Origin: CAYSPU01 sp964432995 | Lineage (GTDB): Bacteria; Verrucomicrobiota; Verrucomicrobiia; Limisphaerales; JAHDYP01 | Length of the DNA stretch: 17,042 nucleotides | NCBI GenBank assembly: GCA_964432995.1 | Contig: CAYSPU010000122.1 | Location: forward strand, 1 to 17,042 | Reading direction: 5' to 3' | Shown here: positions 1 through 6,364 of the stretch, piece by piece | Layout of the letters: each line of letters starts with the position of its first letter | Position numbering within the stretch: the first letter of the stretch is position 1 | The notes under the pieces: model-generated | The model's input: the letters and a program-made list of their open reading frames with translations, nothing else | What the model was told of the DNA's origin: nothing | The model's database searches: none | Made by a program: the position numbers and the translations under genes

Positions 1-116
1 CGCCTGTTGGCATTCAGGTATGCCTCGTCCAGCGCGGTGAGGAATATTGCCCGATCCGCGTCGCTCCCGCAGGCTTGATCGAGGTAGGCCGCGCGCTGCT
101 CGGGCGGCAGGTCCAT
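1..116 (-). CDS. Partial protein resembling the N-terminal segment of Ser/Thr kinases
   Basis: On the minus strand an open frame runs from a stop at 186-188 off the left edge. From the ATG at 116 it reads MDLPPEQRAAYLDQACG then SDADRAIFLTALDEAYLNAN. The 'LPPEQRAAYLDQACG' stretch matches the short helical segment ahead of the kinase domain in many large Ser/Thr protein kinases of Verrucomicrobiota, Planctomycetes and Acidobacteria. Third-position GC is high, as in the real genes here. The usual continuation of that segment (an 'xxVxxLLxAH' helix) is not obvious, so this may be a remnant or another protein sharing the motif. A TTG at 179 would give a longer start. No kinase motif lies inside the window. 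Confidence 0.4.
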   Translation of the reverse strand, partial: MDLPPEQRAAYLDQACGSDADRAIFLTALDEAYLNANR

Positions 117-281
117 CGCCGCGTCATCTGGTTCCCGCCCTGGCGACGTGCCGGTGCGGGAGATGGGGTTGAGCGACAATGAGCTCTATGGTCGTGTGCG
201 CACAATTTGCACACAATTCGACCCTCACCAGAAGCGGCTAGAAGTGATGAACCCCTTGAATCTACTGGGGATTATTGCAGT

Positions 282-374
282 TGGCGGTGAGGGGGGGATT
301 CGAACCCCCGGTACGGCTTTTGACCGTACAACGGTTTAGCAAACCGCCGCCTTCAGCCACTCGGCCACCTCACC
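282..374 (-). tRNA. tRNA-Ser (anticodon GCT)
   Basis: Read on the minus strand, the acceptor GGTGAGG (374-368) pairs with CCTCACC (292-286), followed by discriminator G and an encoded CCA (284-282). The T-arm is GGGGG-TTCGAAT-CCCCC. The anticodon loop TTGCTAA (342-336) carries GCT for AGC/AGT serine codons. The long variable arm with a 6-bp GTACGG/CCGTAC stem is diagnostic of class II tRNA-Ser. It lies antisense to the flanking plus-strand operon. A perfect TATAAT lies 125 bp upstream (499-504), which would imply a long leader, so the promoter is uncertain. Confidence 0.97.
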
Positions 375-445
375 AAACCTGAAGATCGACTCGGGCCTGC
401 GGAAGCCCATGGCGAAGAGTGACCACGACTCAACCGCCATGTCAA

Positions 446-473
446 GGCGGGGCGACGGTGGCGGGGCGACGGT
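446..473. repeat. 14-bp tandem duplication
   Basis: Two adjacent perfect copies of GGCGGGGCGACGGT, at 446-459 and 460-473, in non-coding DNA upstream of the tRNA and the NfeD operon. This looks like a replication-slippage duplication; no function is evident. Confidence 0.85.
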
Positions 474-498
474 GGTTCCGGTACAAATCCGCCAAGCC

Positions 499-504
499 AT
501 TATA
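499..504 (-). promoter_or_regulatory. Candidate -10 box, minus strand
   Basis: A perfect TATAAT reading towards tRNA-Ser. No recognisable TTGACA lies 16-18 bp upstream. The 5' leader to the tRNA would be about 118 nt, long for a tRNA, so this is only a candidate. Confidence 0.22.
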
Positions 505-529
505 GATGAAGCCCTTCCCGCCCTGGGGT

Positions 530-538
530 AGGAGAGGA
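530..538 (+). promoter_or_regulatory. Shine-Dalgarno-like AGGAGAGGA
   Basis: A strong purine run that fits the GTG at 544 (AGGAG 530-534, 9 nt spacer). Such sites are rare in this window, so it argues that something is translated just upstream of the NfeD gene. The GTG frame (544-720) ends in an ATGA overlap with the ATG at 717. Confidence 0.35.
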
Positions 539-556
539 ACACCGTGGACCGCACCC

Positions 557-691
557 ATGACATCCATCGACTGGCGACCGCGACGGAAGTCCGCGAGTTG
601 GCGCGGGGGATGGCTGGAGCTCTGGGGATGGGAGGCGCTGGCCGAGTTGGTTTCCGGCTTGCTCGACCTGCTGCTTGGCTCTTTACTGTAG
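557..691 (+). CDS. Candidate small ORF upstream of the NfeD gene
   Basis: Two overlapping short frames compete here and neither is recognised. The frame from ATG 557 gives 44 residues: a basic, Trp-rich N-terminus (IDWRPRRKSASW) and a hydrophobic C-terminal helix (LAELVSGLLDLLLGSLL), with about 77% third-position GC. The alternative from GTG 544 to TGA 718-720 gives 58 residues. It has the better ribosome-binding site and an ATGA overlap with the next gene, but only about 56% third-position GC, falling in its second half. A single small membrane-associated protein with a frame change, a leader peptide, or chance are all possible. Confidence 0.3.
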   Translation: MTSIDWRPRRKSASWRGGWLELWGWEALAELVSGLLDLLLGSLL

Positions 692-716
692 CCACATCCG
701 ATTGGGGCCAGGCTCT

Positions 717-1271
717 ATGATCATTTACACCATCTGTTTGTGCGCGGGGCTCATCTTCACGCTCATCAGCGCCATCGCCAGCCACTTCTTCGGCGGGCAC
801 GAAGGCACCGACATCGGAACGGGCGGGCATGCGGAAGCGGGTTTTGACGACACGGGGATGCCGGGGATCTCCTTCTTCAGTCCGACGGTGCTGGCCTCGT
901 TCGTGACGGCGTTTGGGGCGTTCGGAACGATCTTCAGCCGGATCGAGCTGACCAAGAGCGTCTGGGTGAGTGCGCCGCTCTCGCTGGCGGGCGGCTGGCT
1001 GGTGGCCTTGGGGGTCCTGTGGGTGTTCAACGCCATGTTCACCAAGACCCAGAGTTCGAGCGAATCCAAGGTGGCGTCGCTCGTCGGTCAGACAGCGTCG
1101 ATCATCACCCCGATACCGGAGAACGGGGTGGGCGAGATCGCCTACGTCCAGGCCAGCACGCGCTACACGGCTCCGGCGCGAACCGAGAACGGCTCCGCCA
1201 TTGGCGCCGGCAAGGCGGTCCGCATCACCCGCATCGTCGGAACCCAGTTTTACGTCGAAGCCATCAACTGA
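717..1271 (+). CDS. NfeD-like membrane protein
   Basis: A 184-residue membrane protein of the NfeD/YuaF type, the usual genetic partner of flotillins. A hydrophobic segment spans residues 2-24, followed by a Gly/Asp-rich loop and two more membrane segments (about 52-74 and 82-108). A C-terminal soluble domain (about 118-184, 'LVGQTASIITPI…GEIAYV…AVRITRIVGTQFYVEAI') has the beta-rich pattern of the NfeD OB fold. The ATG at 717 is preferred over a TTG at 675, because the hydrophobic helix starts at once and the intervening residues look non-coding. The flotillin gene starts 27 bp downstream. In known pairs the NfeD protein sits with flotillin in membrane microdomains. The serine protease domain of long NfeD proteins is absent. 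Confidence 0.85.
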   Translation: MIIYTICLCAGLIFTLISAIASHFFGGHEGTDIGTGGHAEAGFDDTGMPGISFFSPTVLASFVTAFGAFGTIFSRIELTKSVWVSAPLSLAGGWLVALGVLWVFNAMFTKTQSSSESKVASLVGQTASIITPIPENGVGEIAYVQASTRYTAPARTENGSAIGAGKAVRITRIVGTQFYVEAIN

Positions 1272-1298
1272 CCAACACCCAACCCACGACTCGACACT

Positions 1299-2894
1299 AT
1301 GATCCTGCAACCCATCCTGGCAGCCGGGGAGTTCCCCCTGCTTCAAGTCATTGGCGGTCTGGCGGCGCTGTTCATTGTCCTATTCATCTTTGCCGGCATC
1401 TGGGCCAGCCGCTACACCAAGGTGGGCCCCAACCAGGTGCTCGTCATCTCCGGCCGCAAACGACGCATCGTCGATCCCGACGGCACCGCCCGCGAGGTGG
1501 GCTTCCGCATCGTCAAAGGTGGCGGCGTGTTCGTTTGGCCCGTGTTCGAGAAGATCGATCTTCTTTCGCTCGAGCTGTTGACCATCGACGTCGTGACGCC
1601 CGAGGTCTACACCAGCAAAGGCGTGCCGGTGAAGGTCGACGGCGTGGCGCAGATCAAGGTCAAAGGCGATGACATCTCCATCGCCACCGCCTCCGAGCAG
1701 TTCCTCGGCAAGAACACCGACGAGATCCGCAACATCGCCACCCAGACCCTCGAAGGCCATCTCCGCGCCATCCTCGGCACGATGACCGTCGAGGACATCT
1801 ACCAGAACCGGGACGCCTTCGCCTCGAAAGTGCAGGAAGTCGCCGCCGGCGACATGGCCAACATGGGGCTCGGCATCGTCAGCTTCACCATCCGCGACAT
1901 CCGCGACAACCAGGGATACCTCGAGGCCCTGGGCAAACCGCGGATCGCCCAGGTGAAACGCGACGCCCAGATCGCCCAGGCCGAAGCCGACCGCGACGCG
2001 ACCATCAAGTCCGCCCAAGCCCAGCAGGCCGGGCAGGAGGCGAAGTTCGCGGCCGACACCAGAATCGCCGAGTCCCAGCGCGACTATCAGATGAACGTCG
2101 CCCAGTACCAGGCGTCGGTGAACCAGAAGAAGGCGGAGGCCGATCTCGCCTACGACCTGCAGAAGTACAAGACCGGCCAGCTCGTCAAAGCGGAGGAAGT
2201 CCAGGTCACGATCATCGAGAAGCAGAAGCAGATCGAACTCCAGGAGCAGGAAATCAAGCGAAAGCAGAAGGAACTCGAAGCCAGCGTGCAGAAACCGGCC
2301 GATGCCGAGCGCTACAAGGTCGAGACCCTGGCCAATGCGAAGAAATTCCAGCTCGAGACCGAGGCGGCGGGCGCGGCGAATGCCACCAAAGCGACGGGAT
2401 TTGCCAACGCCGAGGTGACCAAGGCGACGGGCATCGGGGAGGCGGAGGCGAACAAGGCGCGCGGTTTGGCGACGGCGGACGTGGCCAAGGCGACGGGTTT
2501 GGCGGAAGCCGAGGCCAACCAGGCCCGCGGTCTGGCCGAAGCGACCGTGATCGAAGCGCAAGGCAAGGCGCAGGCCGAGGCCATGCGCCAGAAGGCGGAG
2601 TCTTTCAAGCAATACAACCAGGCGGCGGTGATCGAGATGCTGGTCAAGGTTCTGCCCGAGGTGGCGGGACAGGTCTCGGCGCCGCTGGCGAAGACGGACA
2701 AGATGGTGATCATCAACAGCGGCAGCGGCCCGGGCGGCGGGGCCAGCAAGCTCACCGGCGACGTCACCCAGATCGTCGCCCAATTGCCCCCGGTCCTCGA
2801 AAGCCTGACCGGGGTGAAACTGGAGAAGTTGCTCGAGCAGGTGCCCGCGCTCCGCAAGGCCATGGGCAAGGAGACGGAAACCGGCAAATCCTAG
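1299..2894 (+). CDS. floT: Flotillin family protein (SPFH domain)
   Basis: A 531-residue scaffold protein of membrane microdomains, similar in layout to Bacillus FloT/YuaG. An N-terminal hydrophobic segment (about residues 14-36) is followed by the SPFH/band-7 domain (about 38-210: 'YTKVGPNQVLVISG', 'GVFVWPVFEKIDLLSLEL', 'GTMTVEDIYQNRDAF'). Then come a long Ala/Glu/Lys coiled-coil region (about 212-435) and a short C-terminal helical part with a Gly-rich break near 474-484. Length and order are normal for the family. Residues 364-429 form a regular 11-residue repeat. The gene lies between NfeD and PspC genes with 27-bp and 6-bp gaps, indicating one transcript. Its likely role is organising or protecting the cytoplasmic membrane; cargo cannot be told from sequence. 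Confidence 0.94.
   Translation: MILQPILAAGEFPLLQVIGGLAALFIVLFIFAGIWASRYTKVGPNQVLVISGRKRRIVDPDGTAREVGFRIVKGGGVFVWPVFEKIDLLSLELLTIDVVTPEVYTSKGVPVKVDGVAQIKVKGDDISIATASEQFLGKNTDEIRNIATQTLEGHLRAILGTMTVEDIYQNRDAFASKVQEVAAGDMANMGLGIVSFTIRDIRDNQGYLEALGKPRIAQVKRDAQIAQAEADRDATIKSAQAQQAGQEAKFAADTRIAESQRDYQMNVAQYQASVNQKKAEADLAYDLQKYKTGQLVKAEEVQVTIIEKQKQIELQEQEIKRKQKELEASVQKPADAERYKVETLANAKKFQLETEAAGAANATKATGFANAEVTKATGIGEAEANKARGLATADVAKATGLAEAEANQARGLAEATVIEAQGKAQAEAMRQKAESFKQYNQAAVIEMLVKVLPEVAGQVSAPLAKTDKMVIINSGSGPGGGASKLTGDVTQIVAQLPPVLESLTGVKLEKLLEQVPALRKAMGKETETGKS
2388..2585 (+). repeat. Six 11-residue repeats in the flotillin coiled coil
   Basis: Residues 364-429 of the flotillin divide into six units of the form KATG-hydrophobic-AEAEAN: KATGFANAEVT, KATGIGEAEAN, KARGLATADVA, KATGLAEAEAN, QARGLAEATVI, EAQGKAQAEAM. 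An 11-residue period is expected for right-handed (hendecad) coiled coils. At DNA level the 33-bp units have diverged, so this is an old, selected repeat rather than recent slippage. Confidence 0.85.
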
Positions 2895-2900
2895 GACCCC

Positions 2901-3092
2901 ATGAAACTCCGCAGATCCTCCCGCTCCGGCATGATTGCCGGTGTCTGCGCCGGCATCGCGCACGAGTTGGGTTGGGCCCCCTGGAAGGTGCGGCTCGGCT
3001 ACGTGATCGTCTCGCTTCTCAGCGCGGCCTTCCCGGGAATCCTCGTCTACATCGTCCTGTGGTTCCTCATGCCGAAATCCGACGAGTTCTGA
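2901..3092 (+). CDS. PspC domain protein
   Basis: A 63-residue PspC-family membrane protein. The N-terminal motif 'RSGMIAGVCAGIAHELGW' (about residues 9-25) and the helix 'LGYVIVSLLSAAFPGILVYIVLWFLMP' region (about 32-58) are the two hallmarks of the domain. In enterobacteria PspC senses envelope stress; short stand-alone PspC proteins like this one are common and mostly uncharacterised. The start is 6 bp after the flotillin stop, so the two are almost surely co-transcribed and probably translationally coupled. This context supports a joint role in membrane integrity. Confidence 0.9.
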   Translation: MKLRRSSRSGMIAGVCAGIAHELGWAPWKVRLGYVIVSLLSAAFPGILVYIVLWFLMPKSDEF

Positions 3093-3132
3093 ATCCCCAG
3101 GGCGGCGGGGGCATCCCCGCTGCCGTCCGGTC

Positions 3133-4146
3133 ATGAGACTCCTCGAGGCCATTCTGAATGCTAACGGGCGGATGCCCGCCGGCGGCGTCCAGGCGGAGCC
3201 GCTGCCCGCCGCGTGCGACGGGGCGCTGCCTTTGGTGGCGCTGACATGCATCGACGCCCGCCTGAACCATCGGCTTCCCGAGGTGCTGGGCATCCCGGAC
3301 GACAAGTTTGTCTGGCTGCGCAATGCGGGGAACATCATCACCGGGCCCCTCAGCAGCACGATGCGCTCCCTCGCCCTGGCCTGCGCCATCAAAGGGGGCA
3401 AGGAAATCGCCGTCATCGGCCACAGCGACTGCCTCGTCTGCAAGACGACGATGCTGCGGCTGACGGACGCCTTCAAGGTGCTCGGGATCGAGCGCCAGCA
3501 ACTGCCCGAGAACCTGAACGAGTACTTCGGGCTGTTCGCCAGCGAACGCCAGAACGTGATCCGGGCGGTCGAACTCATCCGCAGCAGCCCGCTGATTGGT
3601 TCGCGGGTGCCGGTGCACGGGCTGTTGCTGGAAATGGCCACCAACCGGATCGAGATCATCGTCGACGGCCACCAGGCCCTCGAGACCGCCGCGTCCGGTC
3701 CGGGGCGGGTGGCCTCGGCCGTCCGCCAGGCCGAAGCAACCGCCACGGATCTCCTCGCCCATCTCCCCGACTTCAAGCTTGGCGAGATGAAGTTCCCCGA
3801 AAGCAAGATCGGCGAAGGCCTGCGCACCGCCGAGCAGTGGCTCGCCGAAGTCCGCCAGGTGACGGACCAGGTCCTGGGCCCGCGCGAGGTCCAGTCCGAA
3901 AAGGGTTCGCCCGGTCCTGAAACCACGTTCGACAAGACGCGGCATTACCGGGTGATCGGCAGCGACCAGAAGGTCTACGGCCCGATCAACGGAATGAAGA
4001 TTCTCCAGTGGGTCACCGAGGGCCGCATCTCCTGGGACACGGCCGCGCAGGTCGAGGGGAGCAGCGAGTGGCGTCCGCTCGGGCTCTGGGCCGAAGTCCT
4101 CAAGCGCTTGCCCAAGTCCAAGCCGCCCCGGCTCCCCAAGCCCTAG
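3133..4146 (+). CDS. Beta-class carbonic anhydrase with C-terminal GYF-like domain
   Basis: A 337-residue protein. Residues about 28-185 match beta-carbonic anhydrase (CO2 hydration to bicarbonate). The zinc site is visible as C39-x-D41-x-R43 ('CIDARLN') and H97-x-x-C100 ('GHSDC'), with the 'LRNAGN' motif at 62-67 between them, so the active site looks intact. After a helical linker (about 190-262), residues 271-320 ('HYRVIGSDQKVYGP…TEGRISWDTAAQVEG…EWRPL') fit a GYF_2/DUF4339-type domain, which normally binds proline-rich peptides or attends membrane proteins. The tail is Pro/Lys-rich ('PKSKPPRLPKP') and could itself be a GYF ligand. The gene starts 40 bp after pspC. The fusion suggests the enzyme is tethered to a partner, perhaps the membrane module upstream; that is inference. 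Confidence 0.88.
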   Translation: MRLLEAILNANGRMPAGGVQAEPLPAACDGALPLVALTCIDARLNHRLPEVLGIPDDKFVWLRNAGNIITGPLSSTMRSLALACAIKGGKEIAVIGHSDCLVCKTTMLRLTDAFKVLGIERQQLPENLNEYFGLFASERQNVIRAVELIRSSPLIGSRVPVHGLLLEMATNRIEIIVDGHQALETAASGPGRVASAVRQAEATATDLLAHLPDFKLGEMKFPESKIGEGLRTAEQWLAEVRQVTDQVLGPREVQSEKGSPGPETTFDKTRHYRVIGSDQKVYGPINGMKILQWVTEGRISWDTAAQVEGSSEWRPLGLWAEVLKRLPKSKPPRLPKP

Positions 4147-4173
4147 CCCGGATGGGAAATGGGACCCCACCCC

Positions 4174-5706
4174 ATGAGCACAGGTCCTCTGCAACTGGCA
4201 ATCCTGGGGGAACCCGGTTTGACGACGAAGGCGTTCCCGGCCGGTTCCCTGTCGCCGGAGCGTTTTCGCGCCGCCTTCTTTCCGTCGGCGGACGTGACGC
4301 AGTGTCCCGAACTCGCCCGGCGAGCCGTGGATCTGGTGGTGCTCTGCGCGGCGGGTGACGAGGACCCGCTGGAGCCGTGGATTGCGGCGATCCGGCGCGC
4401 GCTTCCTCGGGTGCCGCTGGTGGTGGTGGTCGACGCGCGGGACGATGCCCTGCCGGGCAAGGTGATCCGCTGGGGGGCGCACGACGGCCTGCTGCTCGAG
4501 GAGTGCACCGCTCGAGGTTTTGAGCGGACGGCGCACCGGGCGCGCGAGCGCTTCGAGAGCGAGACGGAGCTGCGGGTGCGCGAGGAGTTCTTCCGGCTGA
4601 TTTCGGAGAATGTGACGGATCTCATTGCGGTGCTCGACCGGGACGGGCGTCGGCTCTACAACAGCCCTTCCTACCGCTTCACGCTCGGACGCGAAGCGTC
4701 GGCCGGCACGGATTCCTTTGCGGAGATCCACCCCGACGACAAGGCGCGCATGCAGCGGCTGTTCGAGGAAAGCGTGGCGACCGGCGTGGGGCAGCGGGCC
4801 GAATACCGGATGCTCCTGGCCGATGGATCGGTGCGGCACATCGAGTCCATCGGCAGCGTCATCCGTGACGAACAGGGCCAGCCCCATCGCGTCGTGGTGG
4901 TGGCGCGGGACGTCACCGAGCGCCGGGCAGCCATGCAGGAACTCGAACGCACGCTCGAGGAATTGCGGGTGGCCCACGAGGCTCTCCATCGCGCCCAGCA
5001 ACGGCTTCTCGAATCCGGCAAACTCGAGGCCGTGAGCACCCTGGCCGCCGCCATCGCCCACGAGGTCAAGAACCCCCTCCAGACCATCCTGCTGGGCATC
5101 GATTTCTTCCGGGGCGACGGCACGCAGAGCGACCCGAACGTCACCATGGTTCTCACCGAAATGGAGACCGCCGCGCGGAAGGCCGACGCCGTGATTCGCG
5201 GTCTGCTCGAGTTTGCCTCCTACGGCCGACACGACATTGCCGAGCACGACCTCAACGACATTGTCCGGGGCGCGCTCGAGGGGGTGCAGTCGGAGTTGGC
5301 GGCGCAGCGCTGCCGGGTGGCGTTGGCTTTGGCCGACTCCCTGCCGCCGTTGCGCGTGGATGAACGCAAAGTGCGCCATGTCCTGCTGAAGCTGATGCTC
5401 ACGGCGGCGCAGGCCGTGCCGGCAGGCGCGACGCTGCACGTGCGCACCGTGCTGCATGAGGAAGCCCCGGCGGCGGACGGCCGCCCGGTGCGCAGTGTGG
5501 TCGTGCGGTTCGAGGGCGAAGGCGAGGGGTTCAGCCGCCTGGCGGTGGGTGCGGAGGGCCGTCGCACGTTTGGAGCGCCCGGTGTTTCCAGTCTGGCTTT
5601 CGATCTGATGGTGGTGCAGAAAGTTGTCGAGTTCTTTGGCGGCAGCGTCCACGCTGGGCGGGCGGAGAGCGGCCAGCCGTGCGTGTCCGTGGCCTTCCGC
5701 ATCTGA
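4174..5706 (+). CDS. PAS histidine kinase with degenerate ATP-binding domain
   Basis: About 510 residues. Residues 5-125 have the alternating pattern of a receiver domain ('AVDLVVLCAAG', 'PLVVVVDARDDA', 'GAHDGLLLEE') but lack the phosphoacceptor Asp. A PAS domain follows (about 136-250, ending 'VVVVARDVTERRA'), then a coiled linker and a good H-box, 'AIAHEVKNPLQTI', with H296. The C-terminal domain aligns in position with HATPase_c, but its motifs are eroded. The N-box reads KLMLTAAQA (406-414) instead of NLLxNAxxA, the G1 region is FEGEGEGF (446-453), and the G2 region reads GAPGVSSLAF (467-476). The protein may therefore be a phosphatase, dimerisation scaffold or phosphotransfer protein rather than an autokinase. 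The start could also be ATG 4159. It is followed 91 bp downstream by a response regulator. Confidence 0.85.
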   Translation: MSTGPLQLAILGEPGLTTKAFPAGSLSPERFRAAFFPSADVTQCPELARRAVDLVVLCAAGDEDPLEPWIAAIRRALPRVPLVVVVDARDDALPGKVIRWGAHDGLLLEECTARGFERTAHRARERFESETELRVREEFFRLISENVTDLIAVLDRDGRRLYNSPSYRFTLGREASAGTDSFAEIHPDDKARMQRLFEESVATGVGQRAEYRMLLADGSVRHIESIGSVIRDEQGQPHRVVVVARDVTERRAAMQELERTLEELRVAHEALHRAQQRLLESGKLEAVSTLAAAIAHEVKNPLQTILLGIDFFRGDGTQSDPNVTMVLTEMETAARKADAVIRGLLEFASYGRHDIAEHDLNDIVRGALEGVQSELAAQRCRVALALADSLPPLRVDERKVRHVLLKLMLTAAQAVPAGATLHVRTVLHEEAPAADGRPVRSVVVRFEGEGEGFSRLAVGAEGRRTFGAPGVSSLAFDLMVVQKVVEFFGGSVHAGRAESGQPCVSVAFRI

Positions 5707-5797
5707 AGCAGAGTCGCCCGAGCCGGGCCGCGGCCCTGCCGCGATTCCGGAAAGGGCGCGCGCAACCCGGGCGAGGCGCCGGCGACCGATCGGCAGC

Positions 5798-6214
5798 ATG
5801 AACAAGAAGAAAATCCTGGTGGTCGACGACGAGGTCAGCATCACGCGACTGTTGAAGCTGAACCTCGAACGCACCGGCCGCTTCGAAGTGCGCGAAGAGA
5901 ATGCCGGGATCATGGCCGTCCCCGCGGCACGCGAGTTTCGGCCGGATCTGATCCTCATGGACGTCATGATGCCGGGGATGAGCGGCGGCGATGTGGCGGC
6001 GGAGTTGCGCGACGATCCCGCTCTCTGCCAGATCCCGCTGGTCTTTCTCACGGCGGCGGTGAAACGGGAGGAAATCGGCGGCAGCACCGCCCGGATTGCC
6101 GGCCGGCTGTATATCGCCAAACCCCTGAACGTGCGCGAGGTCATCGGCGTGATCGAGCAGTACCTCCCACCCCCGCAGGCGGCAACTGATCGCGCCGGAG
6201 AGAATGCGGCCTGA
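5798..6214 (+). CDS. Single-domain response regulator (CheY-like)
   Basis: A 138-residue protein consisting of one receiver domain. The acidic pocket is D10/D11, the phosphoacceptor is D55 ('LILMDVMMPGMSG'), and the conserved T85 ('FLTAA') and K108 ('AKPL') are present, so phosphorylation should be possible. The ATG at 5798 is chosen because 'KKILVVDDE', the first strand, follows immediately; the upstream in-frame sequence is Ala/Arg/Pro-rich and non-coding in character. A short Ala/Glu-rich tail follows the domain and there is no output domain. Position after the histidine kinase makes them likely partners, although that kinase's ATP site looks broken and another kinase may supply the phosphate. 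Confidence 0.9.
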   Translation: MNKKKILVVDDEVSITRLLKLNLERTGRFEVREENAGIMAVPAAREFRPDLILMDVMMPGMSGGDVAAELRDDPALCQIPLVFLTAAVKREEIGGSTARIAGRLYIAKPLNVREVIGVIEQYLPPPQAATDRAGENAA

Positions 6215-6299
6215 CAACCGAATGCGGCGGCGCCTGCGGAGAAGCCCACCTGTCTGACGCTCTCGGGAAGGGACGCGCACCCCGCAACAGCCGACAGAC

Positions 6300-6316
6300 C
6301 GCCCGTTCGGCGGGCG
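6300..6316 (+). terminator. Candidate hairpin after the response regulator
   Basis: CGCCCG-TTCGG-CGGGCG forms a 6-bp GC stem with a 5-nt loop. It sits in the 150-bp gap between the response regulator and the M20 peptidase gene. No T-run follows on the plus strand (AAAA does), so it is only a weak terminator candidate. Confidence 0.25.
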
Positions 6317-6364
6317 AAAACCACGCGTTGACCGGGCAGAGGGGGATGCCGCAACCTGGGAAAC

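Larger units (their letters stand above)
375..556. other. Spacer between tRNA-Ser and the NfeD-flotillin operon
   Basis: No convincing gene. The stretch holds the 14-bp tandem duplication at 446-473, a TATAAT on the minus strand at 499-504, and a Shine-Dalgarno-like run at 530-538. The start signals of both the minus-strand tRNA and the plus-strand operon are expected here. Confidence 0.6.

Noticed and set aside
251..270. CCCC…GGGG symmetry downstream of the tRNA as a terminator
   Set aside because: Only four contiguous pairs with an 11-nt loop and no T-run; too weak to call.
336..1346. Minus-strand 336-codon open frame ending in 'GEVAEWLKAAVC'
   Set aside because: The end is a translated tRNA-Ser, a classic artefact. 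The rest is antisense to the NfeD gene and is Arg/Gly/Asp-rich without any domain.
1380..3935. 851-codon open frame antisense to flotillin and carbonic anhydrase
   Set aside because: Composition is low-complexity Leu/Arg/Gly/Asp mirrored from the GC-rich sense codons. The sense strand carries clear domain motifs.
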